A program made the position numbers and the translations under genes. Positions 37,541 through 50,025 of a stretch of DNA of 64,000 nt are shown here, in pieces. Below the pieces are notes generated by a model. The model was not told where the DNA came from and ran no database searches. It worked only from the letters and a program-made list of their open reading frames with translations. How positions within the stretch are numbered: position 1 is the first letter of the stretch; each line of letters begins with the position of its first letter. Origin of the DNA: Rhopalosiphum padi (Eukaryota > Arthropoda > Insecta > Hemiptera > Aphididae); assembly GCF_020882245.1 (NCBI RefSeq), contig NC_083597.1, forward strand, positions 50,756,152-50,820,151, given 5' to 3'.

Positions 37541-38941
37541 TTATTATAACGAGGTGTACTACTGCGTATATGTATACGTGTGTGTCCCACGGAGGCGTCG
37601 GGCTTACGAACGAATCCGTCAAATCGAGTTACATTATAATATTATATTTTATAATATGTTACAATATTATAATGTGCAGTCTCCGTGATATAAAAGACTT
37701 CTTTTCTCTCGTCTGTGTGTGTGTGTGTTTGGGGGGGGGGGGGGGTGCGACCCGGTTCCCGCTGGCTGCGTACGAGGAACCCTTTGCCGAAATTCCTACG
37801 GACCGGTCAGAGAGGATTCGCACGCACGCATGTACCCATACGCGCATATAATATATACATATACAATAATATAATGCTGTATTGTGCGTTCGTGTATATT
37901 ATATACTCGCGCGTTGTTCGACGATAACTGCACCGTATGATGTACAATACGTACAATAACAATAATAATATATGTTCCCGGAGAGATTGATGACCACCAC
38001 TGCCACCGTACAATATATGCACACTGATTCGTGACCGTGATTAATCCGGACAATATAGCTATAATAATATGTGTGCAGCTCATCTCCGCAGATCGTCTGC
38101 AACAGACGTATAGGTACTATGGTTGTTATAATGTGTTATTATTATGCGCTACCGGTTACACGTTTTGGAGATCACAATAAAAATACCGACTGCAAATAAT
38201 ATCACTTGTGTATATTATATTATTATATATCCTGGAGAACGTCTCGCCACCGTCGCGCCGCCGCCGCCGCAGTGTTCATCAATGTCAACGATTCTTCTTC
38301 TCTGGTACATCGATATTATATAATATATTATTATATTATTTGGAAACGAATTTCGGGCGATTATTTCGAACGCTGCATCGTTATTACTAAAAAAAAAAAA
38401 AATTAATTTCTAGATGACCATTAATAATTTGACCCGACTCTGATGTATGTATCATAATAATTAGATTAAGGATTTACATGTTCTAAACAATTACGAAACA
38501 TGCTGATATGTTGAAAAAGATATGCTTAAAAATATGATAAAAATATATTGTTATGCATTTCTTGTATAATATGAAAAAAAAAATTAAAATAACTAAGTAT
38601 TTATGAAAATAATACGCCCAATATAGATATATAGACTACGATGTCAACAGACGATAAACATTAAATAAAATCAAACATTTTTTTGACAAATAAAAATATG
38701 AACGAATAATAATAACAATAATTATAATAAAAATATAACATTAAATAAATTAATGTATTAAAAGATGAAGTTTAATAATATGATATGAAAAAATTCAAAA
38801 TATTCAGTCATCTTCAAAGTCTCCAAAATATGCAAAATTAAAATATCATATTTTTAGTTTCCAGTAAGTGAAAAGGATTTCTATTTAAGATAGCTATATC
38901 AAAGGACTTGATAACCAAACAATTATGTACAATTTTACATC
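37541..38941. other. GC-richer patch with G-run, passing into AT-rich DNA
   Basis: Holds a GT run joined to a 15-base G run and, near 38250-38270, CGC/CCG triplets. Frames here are short and overlapping. From about 38400 the DNA is AT-rich up to the hAT-like MITE. Confidence 0.45.
37713..37745. repeat. (GT)n followed by a G15 homopolymer
   Basis: A GT run (about 37713-37727) and three Ts lead into fifteen consecutive Gs (37731-37745). Long G homopolymers can form G-quadruplex-type structures and are unstable in replication and sequencing, so the exact length is uncertain. Confidence 0.9.
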
Positions 38942-38949
38942 ATCCTAAC
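38942..38949. repeat. Target-site duplication, left copy (ATCCTAAC)
   Basis: Identical to 39437-39444 and directly adjoining the MITE. Confidence 0.88.
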
Positions 38950-39436
38950 TAGTGATGGGTCGAACTCTGATTTTTTAAATCGAACCGAACTTGAACCGAA
39001 CTTTAAATTATTTTTTCGAACTCGAACCGAACCGAACCTTCATATTTTCTACCGAACCGAACCGAAACGAACCTAGAATCATTTTAAGTCGAACTCGAAC
39101 TCGAACTCAATATTTTTTATCGTTATTATTATAAATGATACATAAGGTGCCTGTTACAGTTTATAACTTTCTATCGCCAATAGTCTAATTATTTCTAAAA
39201 AAGATTATCAATTTTTAAATAAATTTTGAAGAATTGTACAAATATTTGGTCTCTGAACTATCGTGGTCAGTAAGTCAGGTTCGACAAATATTTTCAAGTT
39301 CGATTTTCGAACAGTAAAAGATGTTTGATAGTTCGGTTCGAATTTTTTTCGTGCCGAGTTCGAATTTCGAATCGAACCGAACATCAAGGGTTCGGTTCGG
39401 TTCGGTTCGAGATTCGAACAGTTCGACCCATCACTA
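38950..39436. mobile_element. hAT-like MITE (487 bp)
   Basis: The ends are a perfect 17-bp inverted repeat, TAGTGATGGGTCGAACT. A perfect 8-bp direct repeat, ATCCTAAC, flanks it (38942-38949 and 39437-39444). Eight-bp duplication is the hAT hallmark. The interior has no transposase frame but many copies of GAACCGAAC/GAACTCGAAC on the left half and their complement, GGTTCGGTTCGG, on the right half, so the whole element can fold back on itself. A minus-strand frame at 39208-39465 that crosses the right end is an artefact of this repeat. It would depend on a hAT transposase encoded elsewhere. Confidence 0.88.
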
Positions 39437-39444
39437 ATCCTAAC
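39437..39444. repeat. Target-site duplication, right copy (ATCCTAAC)
   Basis: Identical to 38942-38949 and directly adjoining the MITE. Confidence 0.88.
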
Positions 39445-39578
39445 CCTATTAATAACGATATTCAATTAATAATAATTTCATAATTTCTTTTTTAATAAGC
39501 ATGCTGGACAGGTGTGCATATTCCAGCACAAACGCTGTATAAATACATATAAACTTTATAAATCAAATGGTTTGGATA

Positions 39579-39806
39579 GAATCTGCATGACATTTATTTT
39601 ACCATAAAATCAAAAGATCAATCGGTGGATCAAATGCAGCGTCTTGTCAAACTCATTCAGATGAAAAAATTGAGTTGTTCATAAATTGACTAACTTAAAA
39701 TTTTGCATATAACTAATTAGCATGGACTTGCACGAAATTATTTAACCTTGCATCAGCCCCGCCCATTGATCTTTTAGTTTATGGTTTATATATGTCATGC
39801 AAATTC
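39579..39806. mobile_element. TA-flanked MITE with about 50-bp inverted repeats (228 bp)
   Basis: The left end reads GAATCTGCATGACATTTATT. The reverse complement of the right end reads GAATTTGCATGACATATATA. Similarity continues through ACCATAAA and AAAAGATCAAT-x-GG-x-GG, about 50 bases in all with a few differences and small gaps. TA dinucleotides adjoin both ends (39577-39578 and 39807-39808), consistent with a TA target as used by Tc1/mariner-type elements. No coding capacity. The near-palindromic structure would form a long hairpin if transcribed. Confidence 0.72.
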
Positions 39807-39808
39807 TA

Positions 39809-42791
39809 AATTTTATCGCGCAATTTTATGCAAATTACGTGTTAAATATTTAGGCAAAAATAAATTGGTTTTTTTAATGGGACGTTCTGGTGGGACGCAC
39901 GTGTTAAAATTGTTAGATAGAGATAGATAGTCAGTCGTTACCTGTGTATATGGGATATTAGGTTTGTTATGTTATATTTGTTGTAAAACTTCATTACCTA
40001 CCTCTCTCGCTATAATATAATATGGTTAAAGATGGTCTTAAGTTGTATGCTATATTTTTATAACAATATTGACTCCTTCCCCAATTCCTTTAATCTTAAA
40101 ATACTTTAATATAAAAATATTATCCGATAATCGTCTGTGTACCAATATATCTTATATATTTTAAAATTTAAATTTTTTGTCGAAAAAAACATAAACCAAT
40201 ATTTTACTATAAATTTCAAATGATCTGCATTTTGTTTTCCACATTTCATATATTTATTTTGAGTTTATCACATTATTATTATTATTGTTTATTATACATG
40301 CCTTTCATTCAAAGTATGGTAATATTTATAATAGTAATATAAATATTTTGAAATAAGTTGATAGACAAACAACATTACATTATTGACTAAAAAAAGAAAT
40401 CGTTTAAAAAGAGAGAGACAAATTATATATACCTACTTATATACTTTAATGTATTATACTTACAGGATGTTGCTGTATGTATTATTTATCCTGTTATTTT
40501 AAATGTTGATTTTCAATAGGTTGATGACAAATTAATTACGGTAGTTTGCAATTACACGTTATTTTTTTATTTTATTATTATTATTCGTTAAGCGTAAAGT
40601 AAAATTAATTGCAGCCAAGCAATTTAAATCATACTCTTCAATTGAAAACTAGAAAGTTTTTCCTTTAATCTATCAAACTACAACGATCTAGAGGCTATAC
40701 GATATAATATATTAAAGCATGCGGGTATTTTTAATCGTTATAACGATTAATTTCGATATTTTTTTATGCTTATTATTAGTATTTTTTAGTATGTATTTTA
40801 GTGATTTGTATGTGTTTTTTTTTATCACAGTTCTTTACTTTGAAACTTGTAATATATAGTAAACATATATTCTATAACATCCTTGTTGTTTCATGCTAAT
40901 ACAATTAAAAACTATAAAAAATAATTTAATAATATAAAACTATTGTTTTTTACCGCTTTCAGATATATTATGAGTATATTCATTATTCATAGATAAATAA
41001 AAGTTAATTCACTAAGAGGACATTTGATACATTAGTTTAATTTCTCAAGACGATATGACATTAAATATTTTCTATCATAATATTATTATTATCATTACAA
41101 ATCTTTTTAGCTGTATTTAATGACAAATAATTGACAACGTAAACAAATATAAGCCTCAAATTACAACAATATTTACGTTGAACCCTTTCAACCGCATGAT
41201 AATCTATAGATACATAACTAAAGACCCATCATTGCCGATCCGTATTCCAGTAAAAGTTGAACTAATGGACAAAAAAGAACCTAAAGGTTTAAAACGATCG
41301 GTATAATAGATTTTAACTCGGAGGAGTCTGCTGAGGAATTTGGGGATTTTAAATGTTTTACAATTGATTTCCAAAATATGTGTTTTGGGAAAAAGTGAAA
41401 ACCTAGAAGTTTTGGAAAAAATTAAAAAAAAGTGATTGAGATAGATGGTTATAATCGACAGTAATTGGATGGGCGATACGACAGTAAGGCATTTCAATAG
41501 ATTTAAAGATGTATAATATTTGAAACTACCTACTTCGTGATTTATAATATAGACGATGAACCACTGTTAGTCATGAGCAAAATATTCATTGCATAAAATG
41601 TACGTACAAAATCGACCGACATGCATTGTATAATATGCAGCAAACAAAAAAACGGATATAATACATATCCAACATATCTAAGCGTTCTGAAATATATAAT
41701 ATTATATAACTATTTCCGCAATGGTCTTTTTGCCGAAACAACGCGGTATGGTACTTATACGTATATTATAATGGTACATTAATCGAAAGCGTTATTATAG
41801 TATTTCTTAATCATCGAAAAACTATCTCGGCGTGGCCGTACATCCGATTCGCTATAACGCGCGCATAATGTTTTATATTATTAAACGAACCCACACGCGA
41901 GGGCGTCCGCGAACTCCGAAGTATGTAATTATCTCATCATCATCGGCATATCATGTCTGCTGGTTACTTCACATTTATACGCTCTTACTTTCAAAGTTCA
42001 TTGCCACCGCGATGGTTCAAACTCAAAGTCTGCTGTATGTTAATACAACGTATTAAACGCATGTTATATATAGTAATTTAACTACAAAGTTTTATTTGTA
42101 CGCATATACGTATAACATAATATTAAGCATACAGTTAGATGGTCTTTATATTTTTGAAAGTTATTACTCTGAATTAAATAGATATAGTCTCGATATTTAT
42201 TACAAAACATGATACCGTATTTTTTGGTCTAGATATCTCCTAGCTATAAATAATTGAAAACGAATCGAAACTTCTGTTTCCGCGTTTCTCCGAAAAAAGG
42301 CAAATATATGGCCTTCAAGTACATGCACCTGCTACATTCAAATCCATAACGAACGTTTTGAATTTTAAGCTGTTGTAGCATGAGCGGATGCTCTCTAACA
42401 CTCGGAGACATCTTGTAGTATTAACTGTATTTACAATCTACAGACACACGGTATGGTTATAAATGTACACGGATAGCACATACTGAGATGCTGCTGAGGA
42501 CCGGAGAAAGTCGAAACGGACTGCACGAGTTAAAAACTTTGCGCCGATAGTTGCGACACACATATATTATTAACAATAATATATAGGTATAATAGTATGT
42601 ACCGGTCGTGGTGGACCCGCCGCAACGTGCGGCTCGGGTCATACCAGTGAAAAAATATGTATGCAAATTACGAACGATTTTGAAATATTTTGCCATTTCT
42701 GAAACCATATTATATGATTCATAATATTATTTTATGCGTTCGATTCGTCATTTCGGAAGGGTTGGAAAAAATAGGATAATTTGTTCCTCTC
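39809..42791. other. AT-rich noncoding region
   Basis: No gene recognised. A minus-strand ATG frame of 97 codons (41204-41497) has balanced composition but no recognisable motif. The CpG-richer stretch near 41820-42010 and 42450-42700 holds only short frames. Confidence 0.45.
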
Positions 42792-42958
42792 CAGGCGCGG
42801 ATCTAGAAATTAAATAAGGGGGGAGGCTAAATGAAAAAATTTACTTCAAGCACATAAAAGCATAGACATTAAATTTAAGTTTTGAAACATTTTAAGTAGG
42901 CACCTAAGGCCCGAGAGAGGGGCTTCAGCCCCCATTACCCCCCTTGTATCCGCGCCTG
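42792..42958. mobile_element. Short hAT-like mini-element (167 bp)
   Basis: The ends are an 11-bp inverted repeat, CAGGCGCGGAT. Flanking octamers TTCCTCTC (42784-42791) and CTCCTCAA (42959-42966) agree at five of eight positions, a worn 8-bp duplication at best. CAGG-type ends of this length are common in hAT-derived mini-elements. No coding capacity; the superfamily is an inference. Confidence 0.6.
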
Positions 42959-44042
42959 CTCCTCAATATTCTCACTATCATATTAATCTTGTTGTTTTTT
43001 TATTTGGCAATTAAGTAAGCAACTAATTCAAAGTACAATACCATTCAAATTAATGCAAAGAATTTTGAAAAGAACTAAGAATTCGTTGGTTTTATAGTGA
43101 TGAACGGGTGAAGCGACCTTCGAAACACATTTTTTTAAATGATGACGAAATACTAAAATAGGTGTCATAGTAACGTCCGTAATACAATGTTTTGTGTGGG
43201 CCTTTGCAACCTAGATTGGTCCCTCGTATTATACATGCGGCATTGCAACTATGTACGAAATCTCGTTATACCTACGCGTATTATACTTGGCGTTTCGCAC
43301 ACTCGTGGATCTTCGGCGGCGCAGTAGTTTAAAATGTTTAAATACTATTCCGAGAGTATAATATAAGCTCTCCGTCGGACGCGGGCCACCCGGATATATT
43401 ATATTATTTTGTCCATGACATAAACACGAGATTATTCGTACGACGTCGACCGATAAACTCGTGTTGATTGTATTATTATCATCTGCTATAAGATAATATT
43501 ATATACGTTTAATATTTTAGAGATCGCGGTTTTCGCCGAGTTTCTTTGGACGACTTAAACAATGCGACATATTAATCCGGTCATGATAAAATATTTTAAT
43601 AATGAGCGCACAATCTACGGGCCGTATCTATACCATTTCGGCCGCGAAAACAATCTCGACCGACGCCCACTCGATGTCGGGGAAAAAAAATAAGAACCGC
43701 TCAAATATCAATTACAATTATTTTGTACGCAGCCCAATATATATATACAACGATAATATAAAATTATAAAAGTGTAGTGTTTTTTTTTTCCTCGGCGAGA
43801 GAAAGGGTGACAAAACTATGGTATATCTCAGCACCGCCACCGCGCTGCACCACCATGCGTTGGACAGTCGGAGAGGAGGACGAAAGCGGTCCTAAAAATT
43901 AACCCGTACCGCTTACAGGCGGGCGGAGAGAATACGATTACCCCTATCGCATTATGCACCGGCGGCGGACAGCAGTCGTTTTGTATATATTATTATTATT
44001 ATTATCAATTTTCCGGTCGAACAAACATCATCAAATGGCCTT

Positions 44043-44059
44043 TCTCTCTCTCTCTCTCT
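44043..44059. repeat. (CT)n microsatellite
   Basis: Eight or so CT dinucleotides within a pyrimidine-rich stretch. Confidence 0.85.
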
Positions 44060-45916
44060 GTCCGTCTCTTTTGCGTTGCGTATAATACGCCTATACACAC
44101 TGTTGTAGACCGATTGACCCTATCCAGCGTGGGGGGACAAAAAGAATATACTACAACAACAAAATAAACGAGAGCATCTGGTCAACAAAAAGCCCGATAC
44201 GATCTTTAAACGGCGCGCGCGGAGGAGGGAAGCACTCCGATGTCGTCGGCAGGTATATAATATTTTAAATTTTCGGTCGGCGTATATATTATATAATGCC
44301 CACACGGAGTACTATGCGTACAATAACGACGACGTCAAAGGGTTAAAGGGCGCGCGGCACCCAAAAATAATTTATATATACATACATATTCCTATATAAT
44401 GATAAACGACCGCGATATGATGATGTTTATCCTTTTTTCGGTGCACACGCGTGTGACGGATAAAGTTTTGCTCGACCGAAATCGAAAGGATCCAATTCCA
44501 ATATGATAATATAAATTTAATTTTAATAATAATACTCATCCGAAGAATACTTATGTAAGGCGTATATTGTATTATAAACAGGCACAATGCTGAGGTCTCG
44601 CCACACTCGACCGAAGCGGTCGACGGGTCAGACGTGTAGATAGTATTATAACAATAATAATAAATACTCGGTTCGCTACTCATCCGGTCCGGTGTCCGTG
44701 AATATTATACAATAATAATAATTCAACCACCCGACCGATATTTTCGCACGGTGTGTCATATTTCTGTCATTCTGCTCTGTCGAAGGACGCGTTACCTACA
44801 ACTGCAATGTTATCGAAGAGATTTTTGGATAACTTAAACAACTGACGATTTTTATAAGCCTATTCATAATATATCAACGAACGTCGATCGTTTAATCGGT
44901 TATTAAAGTTCTCATCGATATTTAGTCGGTCATTTCGTGCGTGTGTGGGTTTTCGTTATCCGATTGTGATCAATTTGTTATAATTTATTATATTTCGCAA
45001 ACATTTACACGTAAATACCTATACCGCCGTCGTATTACGCGACGTCTCTGTTTATGGGCCGCGAACGTTCGTTGACAGACGGTAGCTCAGTACAGTATTC
45101 ATTTAACGAAGTAATAAAAAAAAAAAAATCCCAAAATTAAAAGGAAAACAACCGTTAAAAATACAATCGTGTGCGTACAGATTTGTATAGCGGACATATT
45201 ATTATATTAATCGCGACGTGGGCCACGGCTTTTTGAATAATAATAATTAGCGCGATGATAATATATATATACATAAGATATTTTCATATATAAGTGATGT
45301 AAAACGTTTCATCACTAAATCGCGACTACACGGATTCGCACGAGCACCGACACCCATGATGATATGCTAATAGAAATCGACCGTGTAAAAGAACGGGGAA
45401 AAGTGTCCCGCACGGACGACGTATAGGCACTGTGTGATTGTTATTATTATTATACACAATATGCGTGCGGTACCTGTGCAATATGCAATAGACGTTATAA
45501 TATTACGCGCGTGTGGGAGGACGCGGCGAGACGGTGGTGGTGTAGACGGAAGAGCCGCGGCGAGGAGGTTCGACCGAATAATATAATAATATTATTTAAA
45601 TTATTATTTTATTCTATTATATTATTATATTTCGAGGAGCGGGATCACGCGACGGACCGCCGTCGTCGGACGTTGCGATGATGTCTGCGGCGTCGGGTCA
45701 CTTTAGCGCGCGATTCAATGCAAATCGGACGAGCGTGACCGCGTTGCGCAAACACACACATACGCACTCGAGTGCGCGCGCACACACACACGCTCAGTGC
45801 CCTGTGCTCGTCGACGACGGACGCGTATAATATATAATAATATAATATAACGCGCGACACACATCTTCCGCCCACGGGGCCCACTGATAAATCGTCTCTC
45901 GGCCTTTCTCTCTCGC

Positions 45917-45942
45917 GGGCGCGCGCGCACACACACACACAC
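45917..45942. repeat. Alternating GC/CA purine-pyrimidine tract
   Basis: GCGCGCGC runs directly into CACACACACACAC, an uninterrupted alternating purine-pyrimidine stretch of the kind able to adopt Z-DNA; the structural role is inferred. Confidence 0.8.
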
Positions 45943-46480
45943 TGTATATGTATATATTATACACACGCATTATAACATCATATAGAAATGCAGTCATCGC
46001 CGACGGACGGACGGCGTTGCGTCACGACCCGCGCGCCGATACGACCGCGCGCTGCCACTACACGACGACGGATCTGTCACCTCGGCCTCACGACGTTTCG
46101 TCAAATAAATAATTGGAGCAACCGCGGTATAGGTCGTAGGTACGTAGTATATATTATTTTGTATATTATACACTCGTACCTACGGCGTTTGAATTGCAAC
46201 CGACGACTTTATAACGTACACGCACACTATATAACACTGCATATGCATATATCGTGTAGATTATGCGACGCCCATCACTGGGTCAGCGTGAAAACTGTAC
46301 AACGCTATCGTATCGTTATTGAGAGTACGCACGGGCCGATGTCACGATATATATATTATAATAATATCGTTCCCGTTTTCTATTTCCTCGTCGTAGCTGC
46401 AAATATCTGGGGCTGCCCACATGTGTGTTTTCGAGGTTGTATATTATAATATTATAGCCACCTGTATCCATTTACTGGAG

Positions 46481-49400
46481 TTCATTAAATTTTTAAAATA
46501 TTGGCCAAGACGGTCACAGAAAACTCCATGACAATTATTACTATTGTATAGTTTCTATTTTATTATTATTATTATTATTACTGGTACGGGTAAACTAAAA
46601 TAGAAATAATTTTAAATCGCGATCGCTTATAATTTTCAGATTTATCAAAGGACCAATACGATCGACAAATCGACAAATATGTTAAAGCAAATCGTGATTT
46701 ACTAAACTTTTTCACGAGCTCGTTTATACTCAAATGAAATGCCTCCCACATAATAATATAGTGTTGATAATCCGTATCGTTCTCTTGTAATATAATTATT
46801 AGCTATAGGTAAGCTATAAAAACAAGTTACTATATGTATTATTATTGCTTACACTACACTTGTATTCATTCAAAATTGTTTATTATAATGTTATGTAATA
46901 TAAAGTAATTGGTATGTTTTCTATTCGATATTATTATATTTTTATCGTGGGATTATGTTTAGAAAAATATAGATTTTTTAGTTTTTCAATACTCTAACTT
47001 TATTTCATTGACCCGACAGCTTACAAGTGTTGAGTGGCTGAATATTACCGAGATCGTGTTAACAATTTACAAGATGTAATATCGTGGTCCACGACACCTA
47101 TATATGTAATTATATACAGAATATTGCATAAATATTGCCACCTTTCCGTTCACGTCTTTATAATGATAAACAAGGTGAATTACTTGTATACTAATACTAA
47201 TAAATTATGTTCTCTTCCATATTTATTTTTATTTTAATCATTATTTTTTCAAATATACGATACGCCGACATTTTACGAAAAATTATTCGCTAAAAAATGT
47301 ACGATATAGAAAGAAGGGATGTCATTTGAAAAATAAAGTTAATATTTCCACTGGACACCCCTTAAATAGTACACACAATATTGAGAATTTGAAAATATGG
47401 TCTTTAGGTATGTTAAAAAATTTAAAAAACAAGATTTTTAATAATTGTATTAGAAAAGAAAGGGACGGGCGATTCGCATGTTTAGTGAATTCATTGTATA
47501 CGTTGCTTCAACTAAACTGCACGAGCTCATATAGTAGGTATGGTATATATATTACATACGCAATGACAGCATAACATACGTTATTTTCACATATAAAAAC
47601 TGTCTTTTACCTATGAATGGTTCATAGGTATATCAAAATGTGTATAAATATAATGACAATTGTTACATAATTTCCATGATCGTTTTTTAGCGAATCGCCT
47701 GACCTATAACGTGACACGTTTTGCGCAGATAACCTAACCACATATAGGTATCATTAAAACACCCATATCACTTTGTAATGTGTTTATAGTTATAATATTA
47801 TGATCATTTATCGGTCTTCGGTGTAAGAGAATACAACACAAAGTCGTTAAACCGTGTATAAATATTGTGATAATGGAAGTAAATATTTGACAGCCGATGT
47901 CATTGTGTGTGCTTATCAACGGATTCGTATTGTCTACAACTTTTATACACGTGTTATATAGAATTATCTTTAAACTGTTGTAGTCCGTTCATCTATTATA
48001 ATAGTAGATCAGTTTATTATGAACAATATGATGTATTATGATCGCACTGCTATAGGCGGAGTCATACGTTTTATAAAATAAGTAACGCAGGTATACTTAT
48101 GTGCTACTTATGCAGTGCTTGGAAAAATCAAGTTAAAGCACTACATATACATATTATTATTTTGTAATATATAATATACACAATTTAAGTATATGAGAGT
48201 GTTAACCGTTCCCGTCAAAATAATATATTTTACACAGTATTTTTCCACCAAATAGTTATGATTTTCGTTTCCGATGGACGTTCCGTCAAAATAGTTTGGT
48301 AACCAGTGATTTAAATTTTTAATCAATTTAACATGTATAGTAAATGTAGTAATATAACATGGATTAAATTATGTGGTTAGTAATTGATTGCAAAAACTGT
48401 ACAATAGTATACACATTGACAATATCGTCCATAACAGAAATATAAAAGCGCTATCGTAATCATCAAGATATTTGTCAAAGTCATAGGAAAATAATTTTAG
48501 AAAAAAAATAGGTGAGATTTAACTATTAAACTTTTATAGTAGGTACACACAAATAAAATCGTTAAAATTCAACTGAAGAACTTAATAGTTAATATGATAA
48601 TTAATGTGATTTTTTACGTATTAATATTCGCATTATGATTTATTTTAATGTTATTATTTTTATGGCATTTTAAAATATTTAAATATAATGAATTAATGAA
48701 TATTATGTGATATAGATTTGGAGTTATACATATAATGATTAGAAAATTTCCTTATTTTAATGTTCACATTTGAATTTTACGTTTATATATGGTTCCCGAT
48801 TAATATTTAGTAGAAAAGGGGTATGCAAAAAGTCAGGTGGCAGTTTTTTGGTAGAAAAGAGCCATACACGAGCTAACGTCTATCTATTTACATGCATATT
48901 ATGTTTGCAGCAGACGAATGGCGTATTAATTTACTAAGAATCTTTTGTGCTCTTTAAAACCTTTGGACCTTTAGATACCTAAAATATATATTTATAATAA
49001 TAATAATAATAATAATATAGCTGTGATATTGGTATATATAGTCTGGTATACCAGCATAAATCTGCACTAAACGTTTTGATTGTGCTAATATTAAAACTCT
49101 TTCCAAGACAATACGAGTGTATACCTATAATATGGTGGGCTTTGTAATCCGAATAAATTTCTGTGTACGCTCCCGGCGCTGAACGACAAATGATTTTAAC
49201 AACATTGTTTTCGCGGCGTAATTCCGCAGGGAAAATTGTTTTACAGTGGGTATTTAATATTATAATGTATAATATCAATATCGTCTGTGCGTTCTAGTCC
49301 TGACAAATTATATGTAAAATAAATAAATTCTTATACTTATGTATAAATGGGACAGAAAAAAAATTATTTTTCATAAGAATCTCTTGTAAGTTATCTATGG

Positions 49401-49746
49401 AACCCATACGACTTTCTAAATCGATTTTTGGATTTCGTGTGTTCTTTTTGATTCAACAAATTCGACAACATACTCAAAAATTAATAATATATTATGCGTA
49501 TATACTTTTAGGTACTACATAAAGGTAGTTATTGTTCCTCAAATAATAAAATAAATTATTACTTAATGACGCTTTATGTACGTGTATCCGGCAAAGTGCA
49601 ATCCGTGTAATGCGATAATATTTTCCATAGCTAAGACACTTCGTAATTATTGCCATTATTGCGGGTCACGGACGGGCTTTTAACAATTAATAACGGACTT
49701 AATTTAAATTTTAGTGCCGCTTTTTAGTTATTACCATCTTGATATA
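46481..49746. other. AT-rich noncoding region
   Basis: No gene recognised. The 82-codon plus-strand frame at 47326-47574 opens without ATG. A 99-codon minus-strand frame at 48979-49278 has a balanced middle part but no motif. An AAT triplet run lies near 48993-49016. Confidence 0.45.
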
Positions 49747-50025
49747 TTAGGAAGGTATAATGAACTTGGATATACAGTGTGCTCGATGTTCGAATAATAA
49801 TATCATGTAGTACGCAGGCACAGCATTTTCAATCGACACTATATTTTCTAGAGCCGTTGCAATTTTATGCATATACTTTAATAACATGGAACAAGTCGGC
49901 GTCGTCGGAGGTATGCGCTGTGCAAACAATAACAATTTCACGATATCATAACACAGCGGTGCGTTATTATTAACAGCTATTTTAATATAATCAATTTTAT
50001 TAATATGTTTGTTGTTAAATGCCAT
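49747..50025 (-). CDS. Small unrecognised open reading frame (92 codons)
   Basis: Starts with ATG in good context (A at -3, G at +4) and runs to a stop without splice signals. Composition is more balanced than in most frames of this window, with a predicted helical middle section (roughly residues 40-75). It has no domain, signal peptide or transmembrane segment that I can name. The opposite strand is also partly open, which weakens the case. It is more likely chance than gene. Confidence 0.15.
   Translation of the reverse strand: MAFNNKHINKIDYIKIAVNNNAPLCYDIVKLLLFAQRIPPTTPTCSMLLKYMHKIATALENIVSIENAVPAYYMILLFEHRAHCISKFIIPS

Larger units (their letters stand above)
42967..46480. other. Large GC/CpG-rich island
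   Basis: From about 43200 to 46450 the DNA is CpG-rich with interspersed AT stretches. It contains a CT run (44043-44059), an ATT run (about 43988-44005) and GC/CA alternating tracts (about 45770-45795 and 45917-45942). The 153-codon plus-strand frame at 45988-46449 starts with ATG but is Arg/Thr-rich and then Tyr/Ile-rich, with no domain. Frames on the minus strand overlap one another (45645-45997). I found no coding gene, but an island this size could contain a promoter or noncoding exon. Confidence 0.45.

Noticed and set aside
39208..39465. 85-codon minus-strand frame rich in Glu-Pro-Asn
   Set aside because: It reads through the GAACCGAAC arrays and right end of the hAT-like MITE.
41204..41497. 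97-codon minus-strand frame, with partly protein-like translation also on the plus strand
   Set aside because: No motif recognised on either strand; could be decayed transposon sequence but cannot be supported.
45988..46449. 153-codon plus-strand ATG frame
   Set aside because: Composition follows the local GC- then TA-rich DNA; no domain, no splice context, no conserved motif.
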